Shown: positions 1-5,589 of the stretch, piece by piece
Numbering within the stretch: the stretch's first letter is position 1
Layout: the number at the start of each line of letters is the position of its first letter
Assembly (NCBI GenBank): GCA_007135635.1
Contig: SLIO01000493.1
Location: forward strand, 1 to 8,128
Direction of reading: 5' to 3'
DNA length: 8,128 nt
DNA from: Methylomicrobium sp.
GTDB lineage: Bacteria; Pseudomonadota; Gammaproteobacteria; Methylococcales; Methylomonadaceae
Program-made: the position numbers and the translations under genes
Notes under the pieces: generated by a model
Told to the model about the DNA's origin: nothing
Seen by the model: only the letters and a program-made list of their open reading frames with translations
The model's database searches: none

Positions 1-512
1 CAAAAGAAGGTACGGCCGATAACTTCAACGAATTACGTTTCGAGGACAAAAAAGGCGAGGAAGAGGTTTACATTCATGCCGAAAAAGACCTTAATTGTGT
101 AATCGAAAATAACGAGACACGCAAGATCGGTTTAGATAAAAAAGACAAGGGCGATCAAACGATCGAGATCCAAAACGATAGAACCGTTACCTTGCACGAC
201 GGCAACGACAAGTTGAAAATTGAAACAGGCAATCGTAACATCGAGATCGATCAGGGTAATTATGATTTGAAGGTATCGACCGGCAATCATTCGGTCAAGA
301 TCGATTCCGGCAAAAGCACGATTGAAGCGATGCAGTCCATCGAGCTCAAAGTGGGCGGCAGCAGTATCGAAATCACCCAAGCAGGGATTACGATCAAAGG
401 AACGATAATAAAAGTGGAGGCCAGTGGGACGTCGGAAATAAAGAGTCCAATGACCGTAGTCAAAGGAGACGGCATGTTGATTCTGCAGGGCGGCTTGACA
501 AAAATTAACTAG
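1..512 (+). CDS. vgrG: T6SS spike protein VgrG, C-terminal part (5' end outside window)
   Basis: The reading frame is open from base 3 to the TAG at 510-512, so only about 169 C-terminal residues of a VgrG/TssI are visible. It begins with the conserved segment after the gp5 OB-fold ([22 protein letters not shown]), nearly the same as residues 486-506 of the downstream VgrG. Next comes a beta-helix needle built on a period of about nine residues with Gly-Asn turns ([27 protein letters not shown]). The end is [18 protein letters not shown], an ITIKG strand and a final GGLTKIN, a common VgrG tip. VgrG trimers form the puncturing spike on the Hcp tube and carry PAAR proteins and effectors on the tip. 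This tip differs from the downstream VgrG tip, so the two probably carry different cargo. DUF6931 follows after 10 nt and is likely co-transcribed. The family call is firm; the gp27-like domain cannot be assessed. Confidence 0.93.
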   Translation, partial: KEGTADNFNELRFEDKKGEEEVYIHAEKDLNCVIENNETRKIGLDKKDKGDQTIEIQNDRTVTLHDGNDKLKIETGNRNIEIDQGNYDLKVSTGNHSVKIDSGKSTIEAMQSIELKVGGSSIEITQAGITIKGTIIKVEASGTSEIKSPMTVVKGDGMLILQGGLTKIN

Positions 513-522
513 CGTATGAGCA

Positions 523-1110
523 ATGACTGAAATAAATTTAATAAAAATAAAACAAGAAAAGGCTTCCGAAATTTCTGGGTTGTTCGAGTTAAGCGAATTA
601 GGTCAATCGTTATTAACTCAAGACGTCACGCCTGCTGAATTTATTGAAAAATTAATACAAGAAGAATGTTTCACTGATTGTATTAATTTTATCGCTTATG
701 GCTTACCCAAAAGAGAAGCGACATGGTGGGCTTGCTTGTGTGCTCGTAGTTGTCAAAGTACTCAAATGAATCCAAAGGATGCGAAGGCGGTGGAGTCAGC
801 CGAAGCTTGGGTGTATAAGCCTATTCAAAAAAATGCTAAAGCCGCTTTTACTGCTGCGGAAGCGACAGATTTTAAAACGGCTGCCGGTTGGGCGGCAACA
901 GCGGCATTTTGGAGCGGTGATAATCTTTCACCTTTGGATGACAATATTGTTCTTCCGGCTCCTGATCTTACCGCAAAAGCGGTTGCAAGCGCCATTATGC
1001 TGGCTGCTTCCCAAGATGGTGCCGCTCAGGTCAAAAACAGAAAGCAGACATTTATTCGGCAAGGCATTGATATTGCGAAGGGTGGCGACGGTCGTAAGGT
1101 TGTACAGTAA
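523..1110 (+). CDS. DUF6931-type T6SS-associated protein, function unknown
   Basis: The 195-residue product has no signal peptide, twin-arginine motif or membrane helix, so it looks cytoplasmic. The most conserved-looking part is residues 61-74 (LPKREATWWACLCAR) followed by C77, then an Ala/Trp-rich helical stretch at about 107-131 (AAFTAAEATDF, GWAATAAFWSG). From memory this pattern matches the DUF6931 family, often found beside T6SS vgrG and PAAR genes; homologues are sometimes mislabelled as Tat-signal proteins. No biochemical role is known to me. The ATG at 523 lies 10 nt after the vgrG stop, and with no strong Shine-Dalgarno sequence translation may depend on coupling to vgrG. The gene is more AT-rich than the flanking vgrG genes. 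It could help load the PAAR protein encoded next, but that is inferred only from position. Gene reality is secure; the family name is moderately so. Confidence 0.8.
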   Translation: MTEINLIKIKQEKASEISGLFELSELGQSLLTQDVTPAEFIEKLIQEECFTDCINFIAYGLPKREATWWACLCARSCQSTQMNPKDAKAVESAEAWVYKPIQKNAKAAFTAAEATDFKTAAGWAATAAFWSGDNLSPLDDNIVLPAPDLTAKAVASAIMLAASQDGAAQVKNRKQTFIRQGIDIAKGGDGRKVVQ

Positions 1111-1121
1111 TCAAATTAACT

Positions 1122-1146
1122 AACGGCTAGCCAAACCGTTTTATAA
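1122..1146 (+). terminator. Weak hairpin after the DUF6931 gene
   Basis: AACGG (1122-1126) can pair with CCGTT (1136-1140) around a 9-nt loop, followed by TTATAA. It overlaps the perfect palindrome GGCTAGCC (1125-1132). The stem is short and the T tract poor, so at best this is a leaky terminator between the first vgrG unit and the PAAR gene. Confidence 0.2.
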
Positions 1147-1220
1147 CTTTCCCAATTCGAATTTCGGAATCATGCACCCTCGCCTAATCTAGGATTTCCG
1201 TTGAGACGAACTCCCCACCC

Positions 1221-1250
1221 TTGACGTTGTGAAAACCGAAATTTGATGAT
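1221..1250 (+). promoter_or_regulatory. Possible sigma-70-like promoter for the PAAR gene
   Basis: TTGACG (1221-1226) matches the -35 consensus at five of six bases, and GATGAT (1245-1250) matches the -10 consensus at four of six, with an 18-nt spacer. A start near 1257 would leave a very short leader before the ribosome binding site at 1262-1268. The rest of the 1111-1273 gap holds AATTCGAATT (1154-1163) and no credible reading frame. Confidence 0.3.
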
Positions 1251-1261
1251 CGAACACTATT

Positions 1262-1268
1262 AAAGGAG
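1262..1268 (+). promoter_or_regulatory. Ribosome binding site deciding the PAAR start
   Basis: AAAGGAG lies 5 nt before the ATG at 1274. The in-frame GTG at 1268 shares its G with this Shine-Dalgarno sequence, so it is unlikely to be used as the start. Confidence 0.7.
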
Positions 1269-1273
1269 TGAGT

Positions 1274-1567
1274 ATGTTTCCAGCAGCTAGAGTGACAGAC
1301 ATGCATGTTTGTCCTATGGTTACAGGGATAGTGCCTCATGTAGGTGGGCCTATTTTACCGCCTGGAGCCCCAACCGTATTAATAGGCAATTTACCGGCCG
1401 CAAAAGTCGGGGATATGGCGACTTGTGTGGGGCCTTCGGATACCATTGTCAAAGGATCATCCACGGTATTGATTTGCAACATGCCTGCAGCGCGCTTATT
1501 GGATAATACTGCGCACGGCGGAGTCATTGTTGGTCCTGGTTGTCCGACCGTTTTAATAGGCGGTTAA
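1274..1567 (+). CDS. PAAR domain protein (T6SS spike tip)
   Basis: The 97-residue product is a PAAR domain with nothing attached. PAAR proteins form the sharp zinc-stabilised cone that caps the VgrG trimer and sharpens the T6SS spike. Visible features are the N-terminal PAARVTDMH (3-11), the Gly/Pro-rich GGPILPPGAPTVLIG (24-38), a repeat of the PAA(K/R) motif at 41-44 and 71-74, and a closing AHGG...PGCPTVLIGG. Plausible metal ligands are H11, H22, C51 and H81. The repeated TVLIGN/TVLICN/TVLIGG strands (34-39, 64-69, 92-97) fit the three-faced cone. No toxin domain is fused, so effectors would have to bind non-covalently. It sits between the two vgrG genes and could cap either spike; the later DUF4150 protein provides an alternative cap for the second one. 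Confidence 0.93.
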   Translation: MFPAARVTDMHVCPMVTGIVPHVGGPILPPGAPTVLIGNLPAAKVGDMATCVGPSDTIVKGSSTVLICNMPAARLLDNTAHGGVIVGPGCPTVLIGG

Positions 1568-1576
1568 AGCTTTTTT
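1546..1576 (+). terminator. Possible weak terminator at the end of the PAAR gene
   Basis: GACCG (1546-1550) can pair with CGGTT (1561-1565) over a 10-nt loop, using one G-T wobble. A run of six T residues (1571-1576) follows five bases later. The stem lies within the last codons of the gene and is weak, so function is doubtful. Confidence 0.22.
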
Positions 1577-1600
1577 ATATGCCTCTGCGCTAAAGGGAAA

Positions 1601-1625
1601 GCCAATAGTTGGCAAACGATATGCA
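1601..1625 (+). promoter_or_regulatory. Sigma-54-like -24/-12 site upstream of the second vgrG
   Basis: TGGCAAACGATATGCA (1610-1625) has the invariant GG and GC separated by exactly 10 bases and matches nine of the twelve specified positions of TGGCACG-N4-TTGCW. Sigma-54 control of hcp and vgrG genes is known in several T6SS. Transcription would start near 1636, about 100 nt before the vgrG ATG. A perfect hairpin, GCCAA-TAG-TTGGC (1601-1613), overlaps the -24 element. No enhancer-binding-protein site is recognised, so this is only a candidate. Confidence 0.32.
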
Positions 1626-1650
1626 AAACACTGCTCTAAAAATGCCGGTT

Positions 1651-1665
1651 CCGAAGAGGGTTCGG
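1651..1665 (+). other. Small hairpin in the vgrG leader
   Basis: CCGAA (1651-1655) and TTCGG (1661-1665) form a perfect 5-bp stem with loop GAGGG. Flanking GCC (1644-1646) and GGC (1667-1669) could extend it across an internal loop. No T tract follows, so it is not a standard terminator. A role in the mRNA leader is possible but unsupported. Confidence 0.25.
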
Positions 1666-1673
1666 TGGCTTGA

Positions 1674-1687
1674 TTGACAGGTGTCAA
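1674..1687 (+). promoter_or_regulatory. Inverted repeat TTGACA-GG-TGTCAA, operator-like, 47 nt before vgrG
   Basis: Two perfect 6-bp arms are separated by two bases, the size and symmetry of a dimeric regulator site. The left arm is also a perfect sigma-70 -35 hexamer. The best -10 partner is TATGCG at 1696-1701, with a 16-nt spacer but only three of six matches. It may be an operator, a promoter -35 overlapped by an operator, or chance. No regulator gene is in the window. Confidence 0.3.
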
Positions 1688-1734
1688 AGTAATTTTATGC
1701 GTGTTCCTAAACAATATTCCAGGTAAGCTGAATT

Positions 1735-3867
1735 ATGGCTCAAAACAATCGATCCGTGACAGCCGACACTCCGCTCGGAGACGATCAGCTCATCTTCTAC
1801 CGGTTGACCGGTAAGGAAGAAATCGGCCGATTGTTCGAGTTCGACGTCGAGCTGATTCGCGATCAAAAACTGGGAGGCGTCAAGGCCGATCGATTGCTCG
1901 GCAAGGGCATGACCGTCAATCTCGAATTGCCGAACGGAACGACACGTCATATCAACGGCGAAATCGTGCAATTCAAACATACCGGTCTGCGCGGACGTTA
2001 TATTACCTACCTAGCTACGTTGAGGCCTTGGCTATGGTATTTGACGTTGAATGCCGATTGCCGAATATTCCAGGATAAATCGGTCATCGATGTCATCAAG
2101 GAAGTCTTCAGTCGCTACTCCTTTGCCGACGTTCAATACAAACTGGAAGGCGACTATCAGCCCTTGGATTATTGCGTGCAATACCGCGAAAGCGATTTCG
2201 ATTTCATCAGCCGCCTGATGGAGCACGAAGGCATCTTTTATTTCTTCGAGCATGACAATGGCAAACATACTTTGGTCATCGCCGATTCGAACAAAGCATT
2301 TCAGATTCGGAGCGGTTATCAGACCATTCCTTATTTTCCGCTCGGCAACACAGACAGCCGCCAACGCGATCATATTTACGAATGGCTCCAGGAAAATCAG
2401 GTAACGACAGGAAAATACGAACTCAACGATTTCGATTTCGAATCGCCCAGCTCCGATTTGACGATCAAGAAGCACAATCCCGGCGGCTATTCGCATAGCG
2501 ATCAAGAGATCTATGACTTTCCGGGAAAATTTACCGTATCATCGGTCGATACCAAGCTGGTCGATAAGCGACTGGAAGAGCGGCAAAATGCTTATTCGTT
2601 GAAACGGGGCCAAGGTAATGCTTCGGCGTTGATTCCCGGCATGAAGTTTTCGCTAGCGGATTTCTATTTCTCGGAAGAAAACAAGGAGCACATCGTCGTG
2701 TCGGCTTCCTATGCGATGCAAGGAGATGACCTTGAATCGAACCTAAGTGGAGCCGGCGAGATATTCGAGTGCTGTTTTACCGCGATCGATGCCGCTCAGG
2801 CTTTTCGTCCGGAAAGGCTTACTCGTAAACCGATTGTTTCCGGCTCTCAGACTGCGATTGTCGTGGGTCCGTCAGGCGAAGAGATTTGGACCGATAAATA
2901 CGGCCGCGTCAAGGTGCAGTTTCATTGGGATAGGGAAGGGCAAGACGATGAAAACAGCTCGTGTTGGGTCAGGGTTTCTCATCCGATGGCCGGTAAGAAA
3001 TGGGGTTGGATATCGTTGCCGCGCATCGGCCAAGAAGTGGTCGTCAGTTTCCTGGAAGGCGATCCGGATCGGCCTCTGATCACCGGACGAGTCTATAACG
3101 ACGAGCAAATGCCGCCTTATGAGTTGCCAACCAATAAAACGCAAAGCGGTATCAAGACCCGCAGTAGTAAGGCAGGTACTGCTGATAATTTTAATGAAAT
3201 CCGTTTCGAGGACAAGAAAGGCTCCGAACAGCTTTTCATCCATGCCGAAAAAAATCAAGACATCGAAGTCGAAAACAACGAGACGCACTGGGTAGGCAAC
3301 GACCGCAGTAAAAACATCGATCATGATGAAACAACCGTCGTCGGGTACGACCGCACCGAGACGGTCGGGAACAATGAGACAATCACGATCGGCGTCAATC
3401 GCACAGAAACGGTCGGTTCTAACGAGTCGATTACGGTCGGATCGAACAGAACCCGTAACGTCGGCCAGAACGAAGTCGTCAATGTCGGCTTGACTCGTAC
3501 CCACAGTGTCGGCGTCAACGAAATGATCAACGTCGGTGCGGCACAAGAAATTACGGTAGGCGCCGCGCAAGCCGTCACGATCGGTCTGACTCAGGCCGTG
3601 ACGGTAGGTAAAGATCTGAATGAAACAGTAGGCAATAATCGCAGTGCCAGCGTCGGCAAGGATAATTCCCTCAGCGTCGGAAAGAATTTAACGATCGATG
3701 CCGGCGACCAAGTCGTGATCAAAACCGGCAAGGCCAGCATCACGATGAAGAAAGACGGCACGATCACGATTCAGGGCAAGAACATTACGATAAAAGGCAG
3801 CGGCGAAATCAATGCGAAGGCCGACAAAAATGTCGTAATCAAGGGTAAAAAAATCCTGCAAAATTAA
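1735..3867 (+). CDS. vgrG: T6SS spike protein VgrG with long octad-repeat needle
   Basis: The complete 710-residue VgrG/TssI has the usual order: a gp27-like base (about 15-360), with PWLWYLTLNADCRIFQ (98-113) and YCVQYRESDFDFISRLMEHE (146-165); a gp5 OB-fold (about 385-455), with KYGRVKVQFHWD (388-399) and GKKWGWISLPRIGQEV (420-435); the conserved GIKTRSS and FNEIRFEDKKG segments (472-478, 486-496); and a triple-stranded beta-helix needle. The needle has 17 consecutive eight-residue units at 519-654, mostly of the form xVGxNxTx. A DUF2345-like end with GKASIT and ITIKG strands stops at KILQN, unlike the GGLTKIN end of the upstream VgrG. No enzymatic domain follows the tip, so this is not an evolved VgrG. 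Its role is the puncturing spike of the secretion tube. The ATG at 1735 has a modest AGGTAAG about 7 nt upstream. The effector module begins downstream and is probably this spike's cargo. Confidence 0.97.
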   Translation: MAQNNRSVTADTPLGDDQLIFYRLTGKEEIGRLFEFDVELIRDQKLGGVKADRLLGKGMTVNLELPNGTTRHINGEIVQFKHTGLRGRYITYLATLRPWLWYLTLNADCRIFQDKSVIDVIKEVFSRYSFADVQYKLEGDYQPLDYCVQYRESDFDFISRLMEHEGIFYFFEHDNGKHTLVIADSNKAFQIRSGYQTIPYFPLGNTDSRQRDHIYEWLQENQVTTGKYELNDFDFESPSSDLTIKKHNPGGYSHSDQEIYDFPGKFTVSSVDTKLVDKRLEERQNAYSLKRGQGNASALIPGMKFSLADFYFSEENKEHIVVSASYAMQGDDLESNLSGAGEIFECCFTAIDAAQAFRPERLTRKPIVSGSQTAIVVGPSGEEIWTDKYGRVKVQFHWDREGQDDENSSCWVRVSHPMAGKKWGWISLPRIGQEVVVSFLEGDPDRPLITGRVYNDEQMPPYELPTNKTQSGIKTRSSKAGTADNFNEIRFEDKKGSEQLFIHAEKNQDIEVENNETHWVGNDRSKNIDHDETTVVGYDRTETVGNNETITIGVNRTETVGSNESITVGSNRTRNVGQNEVVNVGLTRTHSVGVNEMINVGAAQEITVGAAQAVTIGLTQAVTVGKDLNETVGNNRSASVGKDNSLSVGKNLTIDAGDQVVIKTGKASITMKKDGTITIQGKNITIKGSGEINAKADKNVVIKGKKILQN
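3289..3696 (+). repeat. 24-bp coding repeat, 17 units, in the VgrG needle
   Basis: The DNA encodes 17 in-register octads (residues 519-654), such as TVGNNETI, TIGVNRTE, TVGSNESI, SVGVNEMI and TVGAAQAV. Each has a hydrophobic pair and Gly at positions 1-3 and polar residues after. This is the typical period of gp5-type needle beta-helices. Units 11-13 replace the Asn/Arg position with Ala/Gln-rich sequence (VGAAQ), a local change within the array. The repeats are diverged at the DNA level. Confidence 0.9.
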
Positions 3868-3869
3868 TA

Positions 3870-3967
3870 TATACTTCGCGCGACCACATTTGCTGGTAAG
3901 CTGACGCGCTATTTTGTCCGATAGTGGCGTTGCCATAAAAGCCTCAAACATGACCACGCGAAGTATA
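3870..3967. repeat. 98-bp palindromic (MITE/REP-like) element between vgrG and the effector module
   Basis: Perfect 11-bp inverted repeats bound it: TATACTTCGCG (3870-3880) and CGCGAAGTATA (3957-3967). Inside is a second imperfect stem, ACGCGCTAT (3904-3912) with ATAGTGGCGT (3921-3930), of nine pairs with one bulge. TGG (3894-3896)/CCA (3933-3935) and TTTG (3889-3892)/CAAA (3945-3948) also pair, so the whole unit can fold into a long hairpin. It starts 2 bp after the vgrG stop, and five T residues (3969-3973) follow. It may be a non-autonomous mobile element; TA dinucleotides flank the ends, but palindromy makes a target duplication ambiguous. It may equally be a dispersed REP-type sequence or a terminator/attenuator. 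It has no reading frame of its own. Confidence 0.5.
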
Positions 3968-3973
3968 ATTTTT
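3957..3973 (+). terminator. Right arm plus T tract: possible terminator or attenuator
   Basis: CGCGAAGTATA, able to pair with 3870-3880, is followed by TTTTT (3969-3973) after one A. The Shine-Dalgarno CGGAG (3974-3978) of the next gene begins at once. The long 76-nt loop weakens a terminator reading unless the inner stems form too. Partial read-through control between vgrG and the effector genes is possible. Confidence 0.25.
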
Positions 3974-3986
3974 CGGAGACGCAAGC

Positions 3987-4472
3987 ATGACCGATGTAAT
4001 GACGAAACCAACGAATCAGCTTTACACAGAAAATGCCATCACAGAAAAGATCGACGGCGTGATTGTCGGTTTATTAATCGGATTCGACGGACAAGGCGCG
4101 CCTTTAGTCGGTTTTACCGGAAATCCTCAAGCGGAAGCTACGCAAGCTCGTTCAACAGTCAACCTGACGAGGGAGGATACCGGCTGCGAGGTGGCGTTAT
4201 TGTTCGAAAATGGCGACCCGGCAAAACCGTTGATCATCGGACGTATGCAACAGCCCGTTATTTCAGCCGAAAAGCCGAATGAACAAGCTTTCAATGCAGA
4301 AATAGACGGCGAACGGGTAGTCCTGCAAGCCGATCAGGAAATCGTGCTGCGCTGCGGCAAGGCCAGCATCACGTTGACCCGCGCCGGTAAAATCATCATC
4401 CGAGGCGCTTATATTCTCAATCGCTCGTCCGGCGTCAATCGCATCAAGGGCGGCTCGGTGCAAATCAACTGA
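3987..4472 (+). CDS. DUF6484 protein, stand-alone VgrG-tip-like
   Basis: The 161-residue product appears to have two parts. Residues about 20-90 (IDGVIVGLLIGFDGQG, then VALLFENGDPAKPLIIGRM) read like the OB-fold strand pattern of VgrG/gp5, where the equivalent is VVSFLEGDPDRPLITGRV. From memory this is the DUF6484 domain. Residues 108-161 form a short beta-helix tip: GERVVLQADQEIVLRCGKASITL, KIIIRG, then SSGVNRIKGGSVQIN. GKASIT is shared with the upstream VgrG, and 18 bases are identical (3727-3744 and 4356-4373). It has no gp27-like base, so it cannot be a complete VgrG. The ATG at 3987 has CGGAG 8 nt upstream. The DUF2169 gene starts 1 nt after the stop. A tip adaptor between VgrG and the DUF4150 effector is plausible but inferred. 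Gene reality is firm; the role is unknown. Confidence 0.87.
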   Translation: MTDVMTKPTNQLYTENAITEKIDGVIVGLLIGFDGQGAPLVGFTGNPQAEATQARSTVNLTREDTGCEVALLFENGDPAKPLIIGRMQQPVISAEKPNEQAFNAEIDGERVVLQADQEIVLRCGKASITLTRAGKIIIRGAYILNRSSGVNRIKGGSVQIN

Positions 4473-4473
4473 T

Positions 4474-5589
4474 ATGGATCTGATCAACGCCACCCGCATG
4501 CAGGCAGCCTATACTCAAGGCTTGCAAGTCGATGGCCGAGAACTGTTGGTGGTCGTGATCAAAGGGACCTTTCAGATACCCGAGTTGGCCAATGTTATGC
4601 CCGAGTTGGCCAAAGAACAAGTCCCATTGGTTTTCGCCGATACTTTCACCGGAGAACCGGGATTTTCAGCGCCCATTTATGAAAGCGACTTCGCGCCCAG
4701 AAAACCACGCTGCGACGTGTTGCTGCTCGGAACCGCTTATGCGCCGGAAGGCACGCCGGCCAATCAAATTCCGGTCGGCCTTAAAGTCGGCGATTTTAAG
4801 AAAGTATTTCGCGTCGTCGGCGATCGCGTTTGGCAAGCGGGTATCGGTGGCATTGAGGCTGGGCCGCCGGCGCCATTTTTGCAAATGCCGCTCACCTATG
4901 ATTGCGCCTTCGGCGGATTGGACGACTTTCATGTCGATCCCGAAAAACACAGCGCCTACCGGCCCAATCCGGTAGGCGTTGGCTATCACGCCATGCTGAG
5001 CAGCGAACTTGTGAACGGTTCACCGATGCCGAATACCGAGGAGAGCGAACGTTCGATCACGAATCCCGCCGGCGACTATCGACCGATGTCCTTCGGGCCG
5101 GTCGGGCGCAGTTGGGAGCCGCGTTATCGACTAGCCGGAACCTACGATCAGCACTGGACCGACCATATTTTTCCGTTTCTGCCGCCCGATTTCGACGAAG
5201 CCTATTTTCAGGCTGCGCCGCTCGATCAACAAATTCCGTATTTGCAAGGCGGAGAAGAGATCGTGTTGGCCAATCTGACGCCGTCGGGACGAAGCCGTTT
5301 TTGGCTGCCTAAAATAGACATGCCGGTCGTTTTTTTTCCGAAAAAAGGCGGCAAGGAAGAAACACGGGCGATGATCGATACCTTGATCATCGAGCCCGAT
5401 TTGGGGCGATTCACGATCACCTGGCGCATCGCACGACCGTTGAAGAAGAGCATGTTCGAAGTTTCACAAGTATTGGTCGGCGAAATGTCTCGGGCTTGGT
5501 GGCGTGCTCGGGAGTTAGGCAAAACCTATTATCCTTCGTTGGCGCATTTGGCTAAAGCCAATCGATCGGAAGCGGAGGAGGAGTCTTGA
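4474..5589 (+). CDS. DUF2169 family T6SS effector adaptor
   Basis: The 371-residue product is a full-length DUF2169 protein. Recognisable segments are YESDFAPRKPRCDVLLLGTA (69-88), LTYDCAFGGLD (140-150), RPNPVGVGY (163-171), GPVGRSWEPRYRLAGTYD (208-225) and FLPPDFDEAYFQAAP (235-249). Members are cytoplasmic adaptors that carry PAAR-linked effectors to VgrG. In Agrobacterium a DUF2169 protein is needed for delivery of the Tde2 DNase, as I recall. The partner here should be the DUF4150-nuclease encoded two genes on. There is no signal peptide or membrane segment. The ATG lies 1 nt after the previous stop with no clear Shine-Dalgarno, implying translational coupling. The C-terminus is acidic (EAEEES). 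That run is encoded by the purine stretch that also supplies the ribosome binding site of the next gene. Confidence 0.93.
   Translation: MDLINATRMQAAYTQGLQVDGRELLVVVIKGTFQIPELANVMPELAKEQVPLVFADTFTGEPGFSAPIYESDFAPRKPRCDVLLLGTAYAPEGTPANQIPVGLKVGDFKKVFRVVGDRVWQAGIGGIEAGPPAPFLQMPLTYDCAFGGLDDFHVDPEKHSAYRPNPVGVGYHAMLSSELVNGSPMPNTEESERSITNPAGDYRPMSFGPVGRSWEPRYRLAGTYDQHWTDHIFPFLPPDFDEAYFQAAPLDQQIPYLQGGEEIVLANLTPSGRSRFWLPKIDMPVVFFPKKGGKEETRAMIDTLIIEPDLGRFTITWRIARPLKKSMFEVSQVLVGEMSRAWWRARELGKTYYPSLAHLAKANRSEAEEES
5574..5583 (+). promoter_or_regulatory. Strong Shine-Dalgarno supporting a TTG start
   Basis: GGAGGAGGAG lies immediately before the TTG at 5586, with the first GGAGG 7 nt from it. It supports the rare TTG start, which overlaps the DUF2169 stop in TTGA. 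Confidence 0.75.

Noticed and set aside
516..530. Four-codon ATG frame overlapping the DUF6931 start
   Set aside because: It could couple translation, but such short frames are common by chance and nothing else supports it.
523..1110. Twin-arginine signal or secreted protein
   Set aside because: The N-terminus (MTEINLIKIKQEKASE) has no twin arginine and no hydrophobic segment.
1268..1273. GTG start adding two residues to the PAAR protein
   Set aside because: The GTG overlaps the Shine-Dalgarno sequence itself; the ATG at 1274 is correctly spaced and gives the usual MxPAAR-type N-terminus.
1111..1273. tRNA or small RNA gene in the gap before the PAAR gene
   Set aside because: No cloverleaf or strong terminator hairpin is visible, only short palindromes and a modest promoter-like pair.
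1621..1677. 18-codon open frame (MQNTALKMP...) in the vgrG leader
   Set aside because: It has no Shine-Dalgarno and no attenuator-type codon run, and its start lies inside the sigma-54-like site. Chance is likely.
2032..2505. Antisense open frame in the VgrG base domain
   Set aside because: It is opposite a conserved VgrG coding region and has no supporting start signal or family resemblance.
2872..3570. Long antisense open frame across the VgrG OB-fold and needle
   Set aside because: It lies wholly inside a certain vgrG gene. It arises from the regular 24-bp repeat and codon bias, and its translation has no recognisable domain.
3289..3696. CRISPR-like array
   Set aside because: The 24-bp periodicity is in-frame coding sequence for beta-helix octads, with no separate spacers and no cas genes.
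1735..3867. Evolved VgrG with a C-terminal enzyme domain
   Set aside because: The protein ends about 56 residues after the last octad in ordinary beta-helix tip sequence, leaving no room for an effector domain.
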